DNA of 37,743 nt from Acidobacteriota bacterium (GCA_021778845.1 JAJYBU010000035.1:1-37743); one strand, 5' to 3'. Shown: positions 6,684 to 15,205, counted from the first letter of the stretch. The notes: a model not told the origin generated them from the sequence alone. Numbers and translations: made by a program.

Positions 6684-8540
6684 ATGCATCGTTGGTCGAA
6701 GCTCTTCATCCCTACCCTTCGCGAAGCCCCCACCGACGCGGAGGTCGCCAGCCACAAGCTCCTTCTCCGCGCCGGATACATCCGCCAGCTAGGCGCAGGT
6801 ATCTACAGCTATCTGCCGCTCGGGCAACGCGCCCTGAATAAGATCATTGCCATCGTGCGTGAGGAGATGGACAAGATTGGCCAGGAGTTCCTGCTGCCCG
6901 CGCTGAATCCGGCAGAGATCTGGCAGGAGTCAGGTCGCTGGACCGGAATGGGCGACAACATGTTCCGCCTCAATGACCGCAAGGGTGCCGAACTCTGCCT
7001 GGCCATGACGCATGAAGAGGTGATGACCTCGATCGCACGCAACGAGCTGCGCAGTTACAAGCAACTTCCACAGATCTGGTACCAGATTCAGACCAAGTTC
7101 CGCGATGAGCCGCGCCCCAAGTCCGGCCTGCTGCGCGTCCGTCAGTTCATCATGAAGGATGCGTACTCCTTCGACATCGACGCCGCTGGCCTCGACGAAA
7201 GCTACAACAAGCACGACACAGCTTACCGCGCCATCTTCACCCGCTGCGGCCTGGAGTTCGTAGCCGTCGAAGCTGACTCCGGCGCTATGGGCGGATCTCA
7301 GTCGCAGGAGTTCATGGTCTACACCGAAGCCGGCGAAGACCTCATCGCCAGCTCCGTGTCGGGCTACGCCGCCAATCTGGAGAAGGCAACCAGCAAGCTC
7401 GCACCAGTCGAAGACCTTCTCCCCTCAGGCGACGGCTTGCCTGAACTCATCCACACGCCCGGCAAAGGCGCCATTGCGGACATCTGCGAGTTCCTTGGTA
7501 TGGCTCCGGCCAACGATATCAAGTGCGTGGCCTTCATGGGGACACGCTCCGGCCACACCGAGGATGAGCCCCTGCGCCCCGTCGTGGCCTTCCTGCGTGG
7601 CGATCACCAGGTCAACGAGACCAAGCTGAATGCGGTTGCAGGAACAGCAGAGCTGCGTCCCATGACACCCGACGAACTCGCACTGCACATCGGCGGACCC
7701 GCAGGCTACCTCGGCCCCGTCGGGATCGCGCAGGCGATGACCAACGGCTCGCTCAACGGCCTCAAATCCGGAAAGGCGCTCGACAAGCTCAAAGGTGTCC
7801 TGCGCGACGATCCATCCGAAGGTCTTCGCACGATCGTTATCCTTGACCACGGCCTTGAGGGACGACAGAACCTTGTTTCCGGGGCCAACAAGCTCGACTA
7901 CCACTATCGCAACATCACACCCGGCCGCGACTTCACATGGACCATCGCGGCCGACATTCGCAACATCAACGAGGGCGAACTCGATCCCGTCGGTGGCCAA
8001 CCACTGCGTCTTGGTAAAGCCGTCGAGATCGGGCATATCTTCAAGCTCGGCTACAAGTATTCGGAATCGATGGGCGCGAGTGTGCTCGACAAAGACGGCA
8101 AAGCCGTTACGCCGATCATGGGCAGCTACGGCATTGGCATCGAGCGCATCCTCACAGCCGCGATCGAATCCAGCGCAGCGAAGTTCGCTGCGGAGTCCTC
8201 AACCGAGCAGTATGCACTGCCTGTCTCCATCGCTCCGTTCGAGGTCATCGTGACCATCACCAATGTGCGTGAATCGGCGCTGCTCGAAGCCGGCGAAACA
8301 CTGGCTGCAGAGCTCGAAGCTGCGGGAATCGACGTACTTCTCGATGACCGCGACGAGCGCGCCGGTGTAAAGTTCAAGGACGCTGAACTGATCGGTGTTC
8401 CATACCGCATCAACATTGGGAAGAAGCTGGCCGAAGGTCAACTTGAAGTGGTAGACCGGCTCAAACAGACAACCTTCGACATTCCTGCCGACTCCATCAC
8501 GGCGCACCTGAAATCGCTGCTGGCTGCGTCCAAGCAGTAG
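6684..8540 (+). CDS. proS: Prolyl-tRNA synthetase, bacterial type with editing insertion
   Basis: Class II aminoacyl-tRNA synthetase that charges tRNA-Pro. The N-terminal '[19 protein letters not shown]' and '[21 protein letters not shown]' are typical of bacterial ProRS. Motif 2 is '[22 protein letters not shown]', motif 3 is '[12 protein letters not shown]', and the C-terminal anticodon-binding domain follows (about 515-610). Between motifs 2 and 3 lies the YbaK-like editing domain (about 230-400), which clears misacylated Ala. At 618 residues it is somewhat longer than the E. coli enzyme (572), the excess lying in loops of the editing region. The class A PBP gene starts 19 bp after its stop, probably on the same transcript. 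Confidence 0.96.
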   Translation: MHRWSKLFIPTLREAPTDAEVASHKLLLRAGYIRQLGAGIYSYLPLGQRALNKIIAIVREEMDKIGQEFLLPALNPAEIWQESGRWTGMGDNMFRLNDRKGAELCLAMTHEEVMTSIARNELRSYKQLPQIWYQIQTKFRDEPRPKSGLLRVRQFIMKDAYSFDIDAAGLDESYNKHDTAYRAIFTRCGLEFVAVEADSGAMGGSQSQEFMVYTEAGEDLIASSVSGYAANLEKATSKLAPVEDLLPSGDGLPELIHTPGKGAIADICEFLGMAPANDIKCVAFMGTRSGHTEDEPLRPVVAFLRGDHQVNETKLNAVAGTAELRPMTPDELALHIGGPAGYLGPVGIAQAMTNGSLNGLKSGKALDKLKGVLRDDPSEGLRTIVILDHGLEGRQNLVSGANKLDYHYRNITPGRDFTWTIAADIRNINEGELDPVGGQPLRLGKAVEIGHIFKLGYKYSESMGASVLDKDGKAVTPIMGSYGIGIERILTAAIESSAAKFAAESSTEQYALPVSIAPFEVIVTITNVRESALLEAGETLAAELEAAGIDVLLDDRDERAGVKFKDAELIGVPYRINIGKKLAEGQLEVVDRLKQTTFDIPADSITAHLKSLLAASKQ

Positions 8541-8559
8541 GCTCCACGAATCGCTCCCT

Positions 8560-11076
8560 ATGCCTGTCAAAGTAAAACTCGGTGGCAGTACTCATTCCCT
8601 ATTGTGGAAGCTGGCGCAAGCGGGTCTGTGGCTGGCGCTGGTCGTTGTCATGATCGGCGCATCCGTCTTCGGCTACTACTACTTCCGTTATAGAGGGCTT
8701 GTTGAGGAACGCCTGGCAAAGGGGCCGCTGTTTGCGACGGCTGCACAGGTCTATGCCGCTCCGCAGGAGGTCAGGCCAGGGCAGCAGCTTTCAGCCACCG
8801 CCATTGCTGCAGCGCTTCGCCGTGCGGGATATAACGGCGATCAGCAACTGGGCAGCTATGAGCTTCGCGGGAATTCGATCCTCATCAAACCAGGTCCGCA
8901 GAGCTACCTTGCGATGGATGGGGCCACGATTACCACGACCGGCGGGCAGGTTCAGAGCATCACGGCGGAGAATGGGGCTGCGCTGGCAGCCTATAAATTG
9001 GAGCCACAACTCATCACGGCACTCTCCGAGGACAAGAACCGCACCAAACGCCGGCTTGTGACCTACGATCAGATTCCGACGAGCATGGTGCAGGCGGTGC
9101 TGGCGATCGAGGACCGGCGCTTCTTCGAGCACTCGGGTATCAATTATGTGCGCACCGCCAAATGTGCCGTGGAAGATGTCCTGGCGCATCGCATGAACTG
9201 CGGTGGCTCTACGCTGACGCAGCAACTGGCACGCGGTTTTTTTCTGTCCGCAGAGAAGACCTACTCGCGGAAGATTGCCGAAGTTGTGATTACGTTTCAA
9301 CTCGAGGCTCGCTTCAGCAAGCAGCAGATCTTCGAGATGTATGCCAACGAGATCAACCTCGGGCAGCGAGGCTCGTTTGCGATCAACGGCTTTGGCGAAG
9401 CGGCCCAGGCGTACTTTGGCAAGGACCTGCGGCAACTCGATCTGGCAGAGTGCGCGCTGCTCGCGGGCATGATCCAGCGACCCAACTACTTTGCTCCATA
9501 CAAGCATCCTGACCGGGCCATGGAGCGGCGCAACCTTGTGCTCGACTCCATGGTGGAAACCGGCGCGATCACGCAAGACCAGGCCGACCGCGCCAAGGCC
9601 GAACCCATTCGGTTGGCACCACCCAATGCCGATGCCAGCGAGGCTCCCTATTTTGTCGATCTGGTGCATGATCAGATCGTGCAGCGGCTGGGTGATTCGG
9701 ATACGGCACGGTCGGCGTTGCGCATCTACACGTCGCTCGACCCGGAGTTGCAGCGGGCTGCCGCCGAGGCCGTCGACGTCGGGATGCGTAATGTCGACGA
9801 CATGGTGCGGAAGAAGCACAAGAAGGGTGATACCAACATCACCTATCCGCAGGTCGCGCTGGTGGCGTTGAACCCGCATACGGGGCAGGTGCTGGCGCTT
9901 GTAGGCGGCCGGAACTACGGCACTTCGCAGTTGGACCATGCGGTTTCCATGCGTCCCACCGGATCGATCTTCAAGCCGTTCGTATACGCAACGGCGGAGC
10001 AGCAGGCAGTCGACGGGCAGACACTCAATGGGGCACCGTTTACAGCACTTACGATCCTGCACGATGAGCCGACGACCTTCATGTTCGCCAACGGCCAGAC
10101 CTACAGCCCTCATAACTATCTGGACGAGTATCACGGAGATATACCCGCGATCTATGCGCTCGCCCATTCGCTGAACAACGCAACCGTTGCGCTGGGACAG
10201 ATGGTGGGCTTTGATAATGTCGCCGCGCTTGGACGGGCGTCGGGCATCGCGACCGCGCGGGGCACGCCCGCGGTCTCGCTGGGCACCTACGATGCCACGC
10301 CGCTGGACATGGCCGGGGCATACACGGTGTTTGCCAATGGAGGGGTACATCTGACGCCGTGGCTGCTGTCGAGCGTGCGCAGTCCCAATGGTGATGTGGT
10401 GGCTGACTTCACGCCTCAGGCAAAGCAGGTTATAGACCCTAAGGCTGCGTTCCTTACCCAGTCGCTGCTGGAAGGAGTAATGAACTTTGGTTACGGCGTC
10501 GAGGTTCGCAAGCTGGGCTTTACGGCTCCGGCGGCGGGCAAGACGGGAACGTCGCATGATGCCTGGTTTGCAGCGTATTCGTCAAACCTGATCTGCGTGA
10601 TCTGGATTGGCAATGACGATTACACCGACGTGAAGCTGGCTGGAGCAGTTGCGGCGGCACCGATATGGGCGGAGTTCATGAATCGGGCGATTCGGCTTCC
10701 GCAGTACTCGGATATGAAGGCCTTTACGCCGCCGGATGGCATTGAGGTGCTGAGCATCGATCGCGCGACGAATTTGATCGCCGATGACTCTTGTCCCAGC
10801 GATACGTTCTCGGCGGCATTTCTGGTTGGAACGGCGCCGCAAAGTACCTGCTCGCATATGGGGGAGAACTCTCAGTCGCTGGGCAGCCGGATCTTCAGCT
10901 TCTTTACCGGCAAGTCCAATGCGCCGAGCACGCCTGCTCCTGCGCAAGCACCAGCGCCCGATGCTGCCCAGCCGGCCGACGCAACCAAGCATCGGAACCT
11001 GCTGCAGAAGATCTTTGGGACGGGTAAGGACAAGCCGAAGGACGAGCCGCCAGCGTCACCCCAGCCTCCACAGTAG
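8560..11076 (+). CDS. Class A penicillin-binding protein (PBP1B-like glycosyltransferase/transpeptidase)
   Basis: Bifunctional peptidoglycan synthase of 838 residues, anchored in the inner membrane by one helix (about 22-42) with the rest periplasmic. A UB2H-like segment (about 55-150, 'GPLFATAAQVYAAPQEVRPGQ') is typical of PBP1B. The GT51 domain shows catalytic Glu184 in 'LAIEDRRFFEHSGI' and 'GGSTLTQQLARGFFL'. The transpeptidase has Ser469-xx-Lys472 ('PTGSIFKPFVY'), Ser537-x-Asn539 ('HSLNNATV') and Lys661-Thr-Gly ('GKTGTSHDAWFAAY'). The last ~80 residues are Pro/Ala-rich and probably unstructured. All catalytic motifs are intact. PBP1B of E. coli needs an outer-membrane lipoprotein activator that docks on UB2H; none is encoded here. 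Confidence 0.94.
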   Translation: MPVKVKLGGSTHSLLWKLAQAGLWLALVVVMIGASVFGYYYFRYRGLVEERLAKGPLFATAAQVYAAPQEVRPGQQLSATAIAAALRRAGYNGDQQLGSYELRGNSILIKPGPQSYLAMDGATITTTGGQVQSITAENGAALAAYKLEPQLITALSEDKNRTKRRLVTYDQIPTSMVQAVLAIEDRRFFEHSGINYVRTAKCAVEDVLAHRMNCGGSTLTQQLARGFFLSAEKTYSRKIAEVVITFQLEARFSKQQIFEMYANEINLGQRGSFAINGFGEAAQAYFGKDLRQLDLAECALLAGMIQRPNYFAPYKHPDRAMERRNLVLDSMVETGAITQDQADRAKAEPIRLAPPNADASEAPYFVDLVHDQIVQRLGDSDTARSALRIYTSLDPELQRAAAEAVDVGMRNVDDMVRKKHKKGDTNITYPQVALVALNPHTGQVLALVGGRNYGTSQLDHAVSMRPTGSIFKPFVYATAEQQAVDGQTLNGAPFTALTILHDEPTTFMFANGQTYSPHNYLDEYHGDIPAIYALAHSLNNATVALGQMVGFDNVAALGRASGIATARGTPAVSLGTYDATPLDMAGAYTVFANGGVHLTPWLLSSVRSPNGDVVADFTPQAKQVIDPKAAFLTQSLLEGVMNFGYGVEVRKLGFTAPAAGKTGTSHDAWFAAYSSNLICVIWIGNDDYTDVKLAGAVAAAPIWAEFMNRAIRLPQYSDMKAFTPPDGIEVLSIDRATNLIADDSCPSDTFSAAFLVGTAPQSTCSHMGENSQSLGSRIFSFFTGKSNAPSTPAPAQAPAPDAAQPADATKHRNLLQKIFGTGKDKPKDEPPASPQPPQ

Positions 11077-11108
11077 AGTGTTTGCGGTTGGACTGCGATG
11101 CGCCCGCC
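11077..11108. other. Short spacer between PBP stop codon and composite element copy 2
   Basis: Only 32 bp separate the stop codon of the PBP gene (11074-11076) from the tail end of the inverted composite element. No hairpin followed by a T-run is visible here, so transcript ending, if local, would involve the element itself. Confidence 0.5.
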
Positions 11109-11592
11109 GGGGTACCCCCCCTCCCCCCCCTGTTTTTCTAAAACATTGAAAGGATTGGGGTTGCGGGCAAACTATTCATTCCAATAGGGTTGCTATCTTA
11201 TTGATTTGGTGTGGGTTAGAGGATGCGTTGGCTGCAACCTGCTCTATTCAGGATGGTTACGGGTATCCTATTGCATTGATTTGGGTTATGGGTGGTGGTG
11301 GCTATAGGGCGTTGATTCCAAACTAGTTATGGGTAAGATATTCCATCCATTGGGGTTATGGGGATGGTGGCTGTAGAACGCTGATTCCAGATGGCTTGCG
11401 GGTATCCTATTCTATTCATTGGGGTTAGTGGTGTTTTTCGGCCTGGGTGCGGCGACGGGAGAGGATTCATGGCTCTAGTTAAATTGTAGGCGTTTGGGAG
11501 GGGCAACTATGCCAGGTTTTTGGAAGTTTTATCTCGTTTGGTTTGTGTGGGTTGAGTGGATTTTGGAGGGTTTGGGGGGTTGACTGGCTTTT
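11109..11592 (-). repeat. Composite 0.48-kb element, copy 2 (inverted relative to copy 1)
   Basis: Read on the minus strand it repeats the architecture of copy 1. A C-rich lead (11592-11516) is followed by the header CTGGCATAGTTGCCCCTCCC ending in TACAATTTAAC (11515-11478). Units start at about 11427, 11358, 11288 and 11218 (69, 70 and 70 bp apart). The tail is TTTTAGAAAAACAGGGGGGG then AGGGGGGTACCCC (11143-11109). The distance from the first unit to the tail is 285 bp, against 286 bp in copy 1, although the module sequences differ considerably. It lies between the convergent PBP and esterase genes. Confidence 0.9.
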
Positions 11593-11660
11593 GGGAGGTT
11601 GGACGGGCCAGGGCTAAAGCTCCCCTGCTCATCCGAAGGACAGGCTAGAGCGCGGGGAGA

Positions 11661-11699
11661 AGCAGATTCCTTCGCTGCGCTGCGGAATGACAACCAAAG
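11661..11699 (-). repeat. Dispersed core repeat, copy C
   Basis: A 39-bp copy identical to the one at 11893-11931. On the plus strand it starts AGCAGATTCCTTCGCTGCGC and ends ACAACCAAAG, with ATTCC and GGAAT as inverted flanks of the inner part. On the minus strand it reads TTGTCATTCCGCAGCGCAGC, related to copies A and B. It forms the left border of the hexanucleotide array. Confidence 0.9.
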
Positions 11700-11892
11700 G
11701 GGCAAAAGCAGAAGCAACGACAGCGGCAAAGACAAGGGCAAGGGCAAGGGCAACAGCAAGGGCAAGGGCAAGGGCAAGGGCAACGGCAACGGCAACAGCA
11801 ACAGCAACAGCAACAGCAAGGGCAAGGGCAAGGGCAACAGCAACGGCAACGGCAACAGCAACAGCAACAGCAAAGACAACAGCAAAGACAAC
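11700..11892 (+). repeat. Hexanucleotide microsatellite (GGCAAG/GGCAAC/AGCAAC)
   Basis: About 190 bp of 6-bp units, mainly GGCAAG, GGCAAC and AGCAAC with a few CAAAGA variants, arranged in blocks of like units. The two 39-bp identical repeats bracket it. Because the unit is 6 bp, several reading frames stay open and give spurious Leu/Pro or Lys/Gly/Asn/Ser polymers; none has a ribosome-binding site or a recognisable protein. Confidence 0.92.
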
Positions 11893-11931
11893 AGCAGATT
11901 CCTTCGCTGCGCTGCGGAATGACAACCAAAG
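11893..11931 (-). repeat. Dispersed core repeat, copy D
   Basis: A perfect direct copy of 11661-11699, 232 bp further on. It forms the right border of the main hexanucleotide array and is followed by a second, shorter degenerate array (AGAGCAAAGGCAAAAGCA, about 11932-11990), so each core has a hexamer lead-in on the same side. Confidence 0.9.
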
Positions 11932-12085
11932 AGGCAAGAGCAAAGGCAAAAGCAAGAGCAAAGGCGAGAGCAAGAGCAAAGGCGGAAGGAGGTCCTCCGC
12001 CCGACTACCCCAGCGGGCCAAGGACGCTCGCCGGGGACCCAGGGGCGGCGAAGTATGGCAATTCCGCGGGAGGCTGGGAGGGTGG
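11932..12085. other. Degenerate hexamer tract and remaining spacer before the esterase gene
   Basis: The first ~60 bp are a degraded AGAGCAAAGGC-type array. The following ~95 bp, to the esterase stop codon at 12086, contain AGGAGGTCCTCC (12-bp palindrome, about 11989-12000), a possible short hairpin, and nothing else recognisable. Confidence 0.5.
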
Positions 12086-13222
12086 CTAGTAGATGGGGTT
12101 GGGGTAGTCGCGCCAGAGGAATTCGAGGGCTTCGGGAAGGGTCTGGGCACGGACGGCGCGGTCAACATGGCCGGCGTTCTCCGCGAACACGAACTGGTAA
12201 GAGTAGTGCCTGGCGGCCAGGACGCGGGCCATGTGCTCGTTGGCGACGACCCAGTCGTGCATTCCATCCCGCATGATATTGGGGTTGTAGAGGTCGCGGT
12301 CGCCCACTTCGAGCCAGAGGCGGAGGGGCTTGCGTGGAGAGTGGGGGATGAGCGTGGTGTGGAAGCCCCAGGCGCCTTGCGGGGTTTGGGGGTTCCAGGG
12401 CCACTGCTGGTTGACGAAGGTGCCGGAGTAGGTGAGGACGCGGTGGTAGAGGTCAGGGTGATACCAGGCCATGATGAGGGCGCAGGAGCCGCCGGAGCTG
12501 CCCCCCATGGTGGCGCGGGCGTCGGGGTCGTGGCTCAGCTTGACGTGGGCCCGGGCTTCGACGAGGGGGAGGACTTCGTGCTCGACGAACTCGGCGTAGC
12601 GGGGAGAGAGGGTGTCGTACTCAAGGCCACGCTCGGAGCCTTGCGCGTCGCCTCCGCCGTTGCCGATGGAGATGGCGATCATGGGGGGAAGTTTGTGCTC
12701 GGCGATGAGGTTGTCGAGGACGGTGAAGAGGAGATGGTCAGGGCCGTCGCCGCCTACGATGAAGGGGGCGACGGTGCCGGGGACGTACTGTGCGGGGACG
12801 TAGACGGTGACGTGGCGGGTGTAGGGGGCGGGGTGGCTGGTGGTGACGATGAGCCGTGCGGGATGGGCGGGGTCGGGGGTGCCGAAGGTGCCGGGGGTGC
12901 GGGCGATGCCGGGGTAATACTTGCTGTCGGCGGAGTGCATGGTGATGTCGGTGAGGGTGCCGTGGGGGACGCCGGGGTGGTGGGTGGACTCGGGCGCGGG
13001 GGGGTGGGTGGGGCCGAGGATGAAGTTGCGGATGACGTGCGCGTCGGGAGGGGCTTCGCGCGAGATGGGGGGCACCTCCCCGTCGGGGAGCTCGGTGGCG
13101 GCGACATAGCCGGGGGTGTGGGGGTCGCGGACTGGAGGGGTGGGACGTTTCACCGGGGACTGGCCAGCGGCCAGGGCGGAGGCGGCGAGGAGCAGTACAG
13201 TGAGGGAAAGGGGGCGGGACAT
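12086..13222 (-). CDS. Secreted esterase, enterochelin-esterase/esterase D-like alpha/beta hydrolase
   Basis: A 378-residue exported protein with a clear signal peptide (MSRPLSLTVLLLAASALAAG). The mature part matches the putative-esterase family (PF00756), seen in enterochelin esterases and feruloyl or acetylxylan esterases. Visible features are the early strand 'TRHVTVYVPAQY', the nucleophile elbow 'MGGSSGGSCAL' with likely catalytic Ser242, and a late 'AENAGHVDRAV' with the probable catalytic His. A ~90-residue N-terminal segment may be the small beta-sandwich that precedes the hydrolase in this family. The start has GGAG five bases upstream. No siderophore or polysaccharide genes surround it, so the substrate is unknown. 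The coding strand is very C-rich. Confidence 0.82.
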   Translation of the reverse strand: MSRPLSLTVLLLAASALAAGQSPVKRPTPPVRDPHTPGYVAATELPDGEVPPISREAPPDAHVIRNFILGPTHPPAPESTHHPGVPHGTLTDITMHSADSKYYPGIARTPGTFGTPDPAHPARLIVTTSHPAPYTRHVTVYVPAQYVPGTVAPFIVGGDGPDHLLFTVLDNLIAEHKLPPMIAISIGNGGGDAQGSERGLEYDTLSPRYAEFVEHEVLPLVEARAHVKLSHDPDARATMGGSSGGSCALIMAWYHPDLYHRVLTYSGTFVNQQWPWNPQTPQGAWGFHTTLIPHSPRKPLRLWLEVGDRDLYNPNIMRDGMHDWVVANEHMARVLAARHYSYQFVFAENAGHVDRAVRAQTLPEALEFLWRDYPNPIY

Positions 13223-13287
13223 GGAGACTCCAGTGGTGCGGCTGGCTTGCGATCGCAGGGACGAACGTCTACCCTAAACAACTTACG
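13223..13287. promoter_or_regulatory. Divergent intergenic region, esterase / cdd
   Basis: This 65-bp gap holds promoters for both genes. The cdd ATG at 13288 has no Shine-Dalgarno sequence; an A/T-rich CTAAACAACTTAC precedes it. No firm hexamer assignment. Confidence 0.35.
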
Positions 13288-13776
13288 ATGAGCATACACA
13301 TACAGAAGCAGATCGAATTAAGTGTGGAAGAACGCGAGCGGCTGAGAGCGCTGGCGAGAGTGGCTGCGGAGCACGCCTATGCGCCCTATAGCGGGTTTCG
13401 CGTGGGGGCGGCGCTGCTGCTGACGGACGGGGCGGTCGTGACCGGGTGCAATGTGGAGAACTGTAGTTACCGGCTGACGAGTTGCGCAGAGCAGGGAGCG
13501 ATTGCTCGGGCTGTCGCGGAGTTGGGACCGGGGATCCGGCTGCGCGCGGTGGCTGTGGCGAATCTGAATGAGGCTGCGAGTATGCCGTGCGGAGCCTGCC
13601 GGCAGACGCTGGCGGAGTTTGGCGATGATGCGGTGGCGGTGCTGTATCCGGGTGAGGGCGGGGCGCTGGAGGAGACAACGCTGGGAGCGTTGCTGCCGCA
13701 TGCGTTCCGGGGGAAGTACATAGGGCAAGGATCAGGAAGCCGGGATTCAGGAGTGGTTCGGAATGCACGCGATTGA
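13288..13776 (+). CDS. cdd: Cytidine deaminase
   Basis: Zinc enzyme of pyrimidine salvage that deaminates (deoxy)cytidine to (deoxy)uridine. The 162 residues contain 'YAPYSGFRVGAALLL', then the zinc/catalytic segment 'SCAEQGAI' (Cys66, Glu68) and 'MPCGACRQTLAEFG' (Cys101, Cys104), giving the three-cysteine zinc site of the small homotetrameric class. The last ~20 residues (GQGSGSRDSG...) go beyond the usual C-terminus and run over the next gene by 14 bp, so they may be neutral extension. The overlap with the pyrimidine-nucleoside phosphorylase gene indicates coupling: deaminated product is handed directly to phosphorolysis. Confidence 0.93.
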   Translation: MSIHIQKQIELSVEERERLRALARVAAEHAYAPYSGFRVGAALLLTDGAVVTGCNVENCSYRLTSCAEQGAIARAVAELGPGIRLRAVAVANLNEAASMPCGACRQTLAEFGDDAVAVLYPGEGGALEETTLGALLPHAFRGKYIGQGSGSRDSGVVRNARD

Positions 13777-15205
13777 TATTTTGCTGAAGAAGCGGGATGG
13801 CGGGGAGCTGTCGACTGCGGAGATAGAGTTTGTGGTGCAGGCGGTGGTGCGCAATGGGGAACTCAAGCTGAGGACCGCAGCGGGCGATGGGCCCGGCGTC
13901 GAGGCGATTGGAGGCGGCAGCGAAGACATTTCAGATGCGCAGATTGGGGCGTTTCTGATGGCCGTGTTTCAACGCGGGCTGACGCTGCGGGAGTTGGGGG
14001 ATTTGACCCGCGCGATGCGGTTTTCTGGAGAGACGTTCGATGCAGCGGTGCTGGCGGCTTCGGGGGCGAAGGCGTTTACGGTGGATAAGCACTCGACTGG
14101 CGGGGTGGGGGATAAGAGCTCGCTGCTGATTGCGCCGGTGTGGGCCGCGGTGGGGATGGACGGCGGGACGAGTGTGTCGGTGCCGATGATCTCCGGACGG
14201 TCGCTGGGCCATACGGGCGGAACTTTGGATAAGCTGGAGACGATTCCTGGATTCGATTCGCAGCTGTCCATGGTGCGGATGGGCGAGGTTCTGCGGGAGT
14301 GCCATGCGGCCCTGGTGGGGCAGACGCCACGGCTGGTGCCGGCGGATCGGATTTTGTACGGCATGCGGGACCATACGGGGACGGTGGAGTCTCCAGTGCT
14401 GATCTGCGCGAGCATCATGAGCAAGAAGCTGGCCGAGGACCTGAGGGGGCTGGTGCTGGATGTGAAGGTGGGGTCGGGGGCGTTTATGCCGACGCTGGAG
14501 CGGTCGCGGTACCTGGCGGAGCTGATGGTGTCTACCGGCGAGGCTGCGGGGACCAAGACCGTTGCGCTGCTGACGGCGATGGATGAGCCGCTGGGACGGT
14601 TCTCGGGGAACTGGGTGGAGGTGTGGGAGTGTGTGGAGATTATGAAGGGCGTGCGGCATCCGATGTCGGCGGATTTGATTGAGCTGTCGAATACGCTGAG
14701 CGGGTGGGGGCTATATTTGGCGGGACGGGCGGGGTCTCCGGAGGAGGGAGCAAAGGTTGCCGATGAGGTCCTGCGGTCGGGGGAGGCGTATGCGGCCTGG
14801 CTGAAGATCGTTGCCGCGCAGGGCGGGGATACGAGCGTGTTTGAGGATCCTGCGGCATTTCATCGGCCGACGGCAACGCGGGTGCTGCGCGCTTCGCGGG
14901 CGGGGTTTCTGGCGGGGATGGACTGCAAGGAAGTGGGATGGGCCGTGCAGCGGCTGGGCGCGGGGAGGGAGCGGCCGGGGGATCCGGTGAGTGCGCATGC
15001 GGGGATTGAGTCGCACGCGAAGATCGGGGATTGGGTGGAGGCGGGGCAGCCGCTGTTTACGCTGTTCAGCGAGGACGAGGCGCGGCTAGCGGAGCCGTAC
15101 CGGATGATGGAAGCTACGGTGCGGATCGGAGACGTGAGGCCGGAGCGGCTGCCGCTGGTGCGCGAGGTGGTGCGCGGAGAGAGTACCCAACTCCCAGCGA
15201 GATAG
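13763..15205 (+). CDS. Pyrimidine-nucleoside / thymidine phosphorylase
   Basis: Splits (deoxy)uridine or thymidine with phosphate into base and (deoxy)ribose 1-phosphate. Signature 'KHSTGGVGDKSSLLIAPV' (Lys109-His110...Lys118) binds phosphate and nucleoside, followed by 'MISGRSLGHTGGTLDKLE', both diagnostic of the DeoA/Pdp family. The 480 residues exceed the usual 430-440 because of an insertion of about 20-25 residues near 31-55 ('NGELKLRTAAGDGPGVEAIG'), between the first helices, where homologues run straight into the 'SDAQIGAFLMAV' segment. The C-terminal alpha/beta domain is complete. Start ATG follows AGGAG at 9-nt spacing, inside the end of cdd. DeoA versus Pdp specificity cannot be settled from sequence. 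Confidence 0.92.
   Translation: MHAIDILLKKRDGGELSTAEIEFVVQAVVRNGELKLRTAAGDGPGVEAIGGGSEDISDAQIGAFLMAVFQRGLTLRELGDLTRAMRFSGETFDAAVLAASGAKAFTVDKHSTGGVGDKSSLLIAPVWAAVGMDGGTSVSVPMISGRSLGHTGGTLDKLETIPGFDSQLSMVRMGEVLRECHAALVGQTPRLVPADRILYGMRDHTGTVESPVLICASIMSKKLAEDLRGLVLDVKVGSGAFMPTLERSRYLAELMVSTGEAAGTKTVALLTAMDEPLGRFSGNWVEVWECVEIMKGVRHPMSADLIELSNTLSGWGLYLAGRAGSPEEGAKVADEVLRSGEAYAAWLKIVAAQGGDTSVFEDPAAFHRPTATRVLRASRAGFLAGMDCKEVGWAVQRLGAGRERPGDPVSAHAGIESHAKIGDWVEAGQPLFTLFSEDEARLAEPYRMMEATVRIGDVRPERLPLVREVVRGESTQLPAR

Noticed and set aside
8791..10557. A 588-codon minus-strand open frame opposite the PBP gene
   Set aside because: It is antisense to intact GT51 and transpeptidase domains, with an Arg/His-rich translation of no known family.
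3944..11592. Insertion sequence or composite transposon bounded by the two elements
   Set aside because: There is no transposase, no target-site duplication that I could see, and the genes between are housekeeping.
11077..12085. Replication origin in the gene-free region
   Set aside because: No TTATCCACA-type boxes or dnaA/dnaN neighbours were found, so the base-skew change alone is not enough.
11529..12267. Long Leu/Pro-rich and Lys/Gly/Asn-rich open frames across the hexamer array
   Set aside because: A 6-bp repeat lacking stop codons keeps frames open by arithmetic. There is no ribosome-binding site, and no conserved protein is visible.
11687..13291. A 534-codon plus-strand open frame over the esterase gene
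   Set aside because: It is the antisense shadow of a clear esterase with signal peptide and GGSSGG motif, and it begins in the microsatellite.
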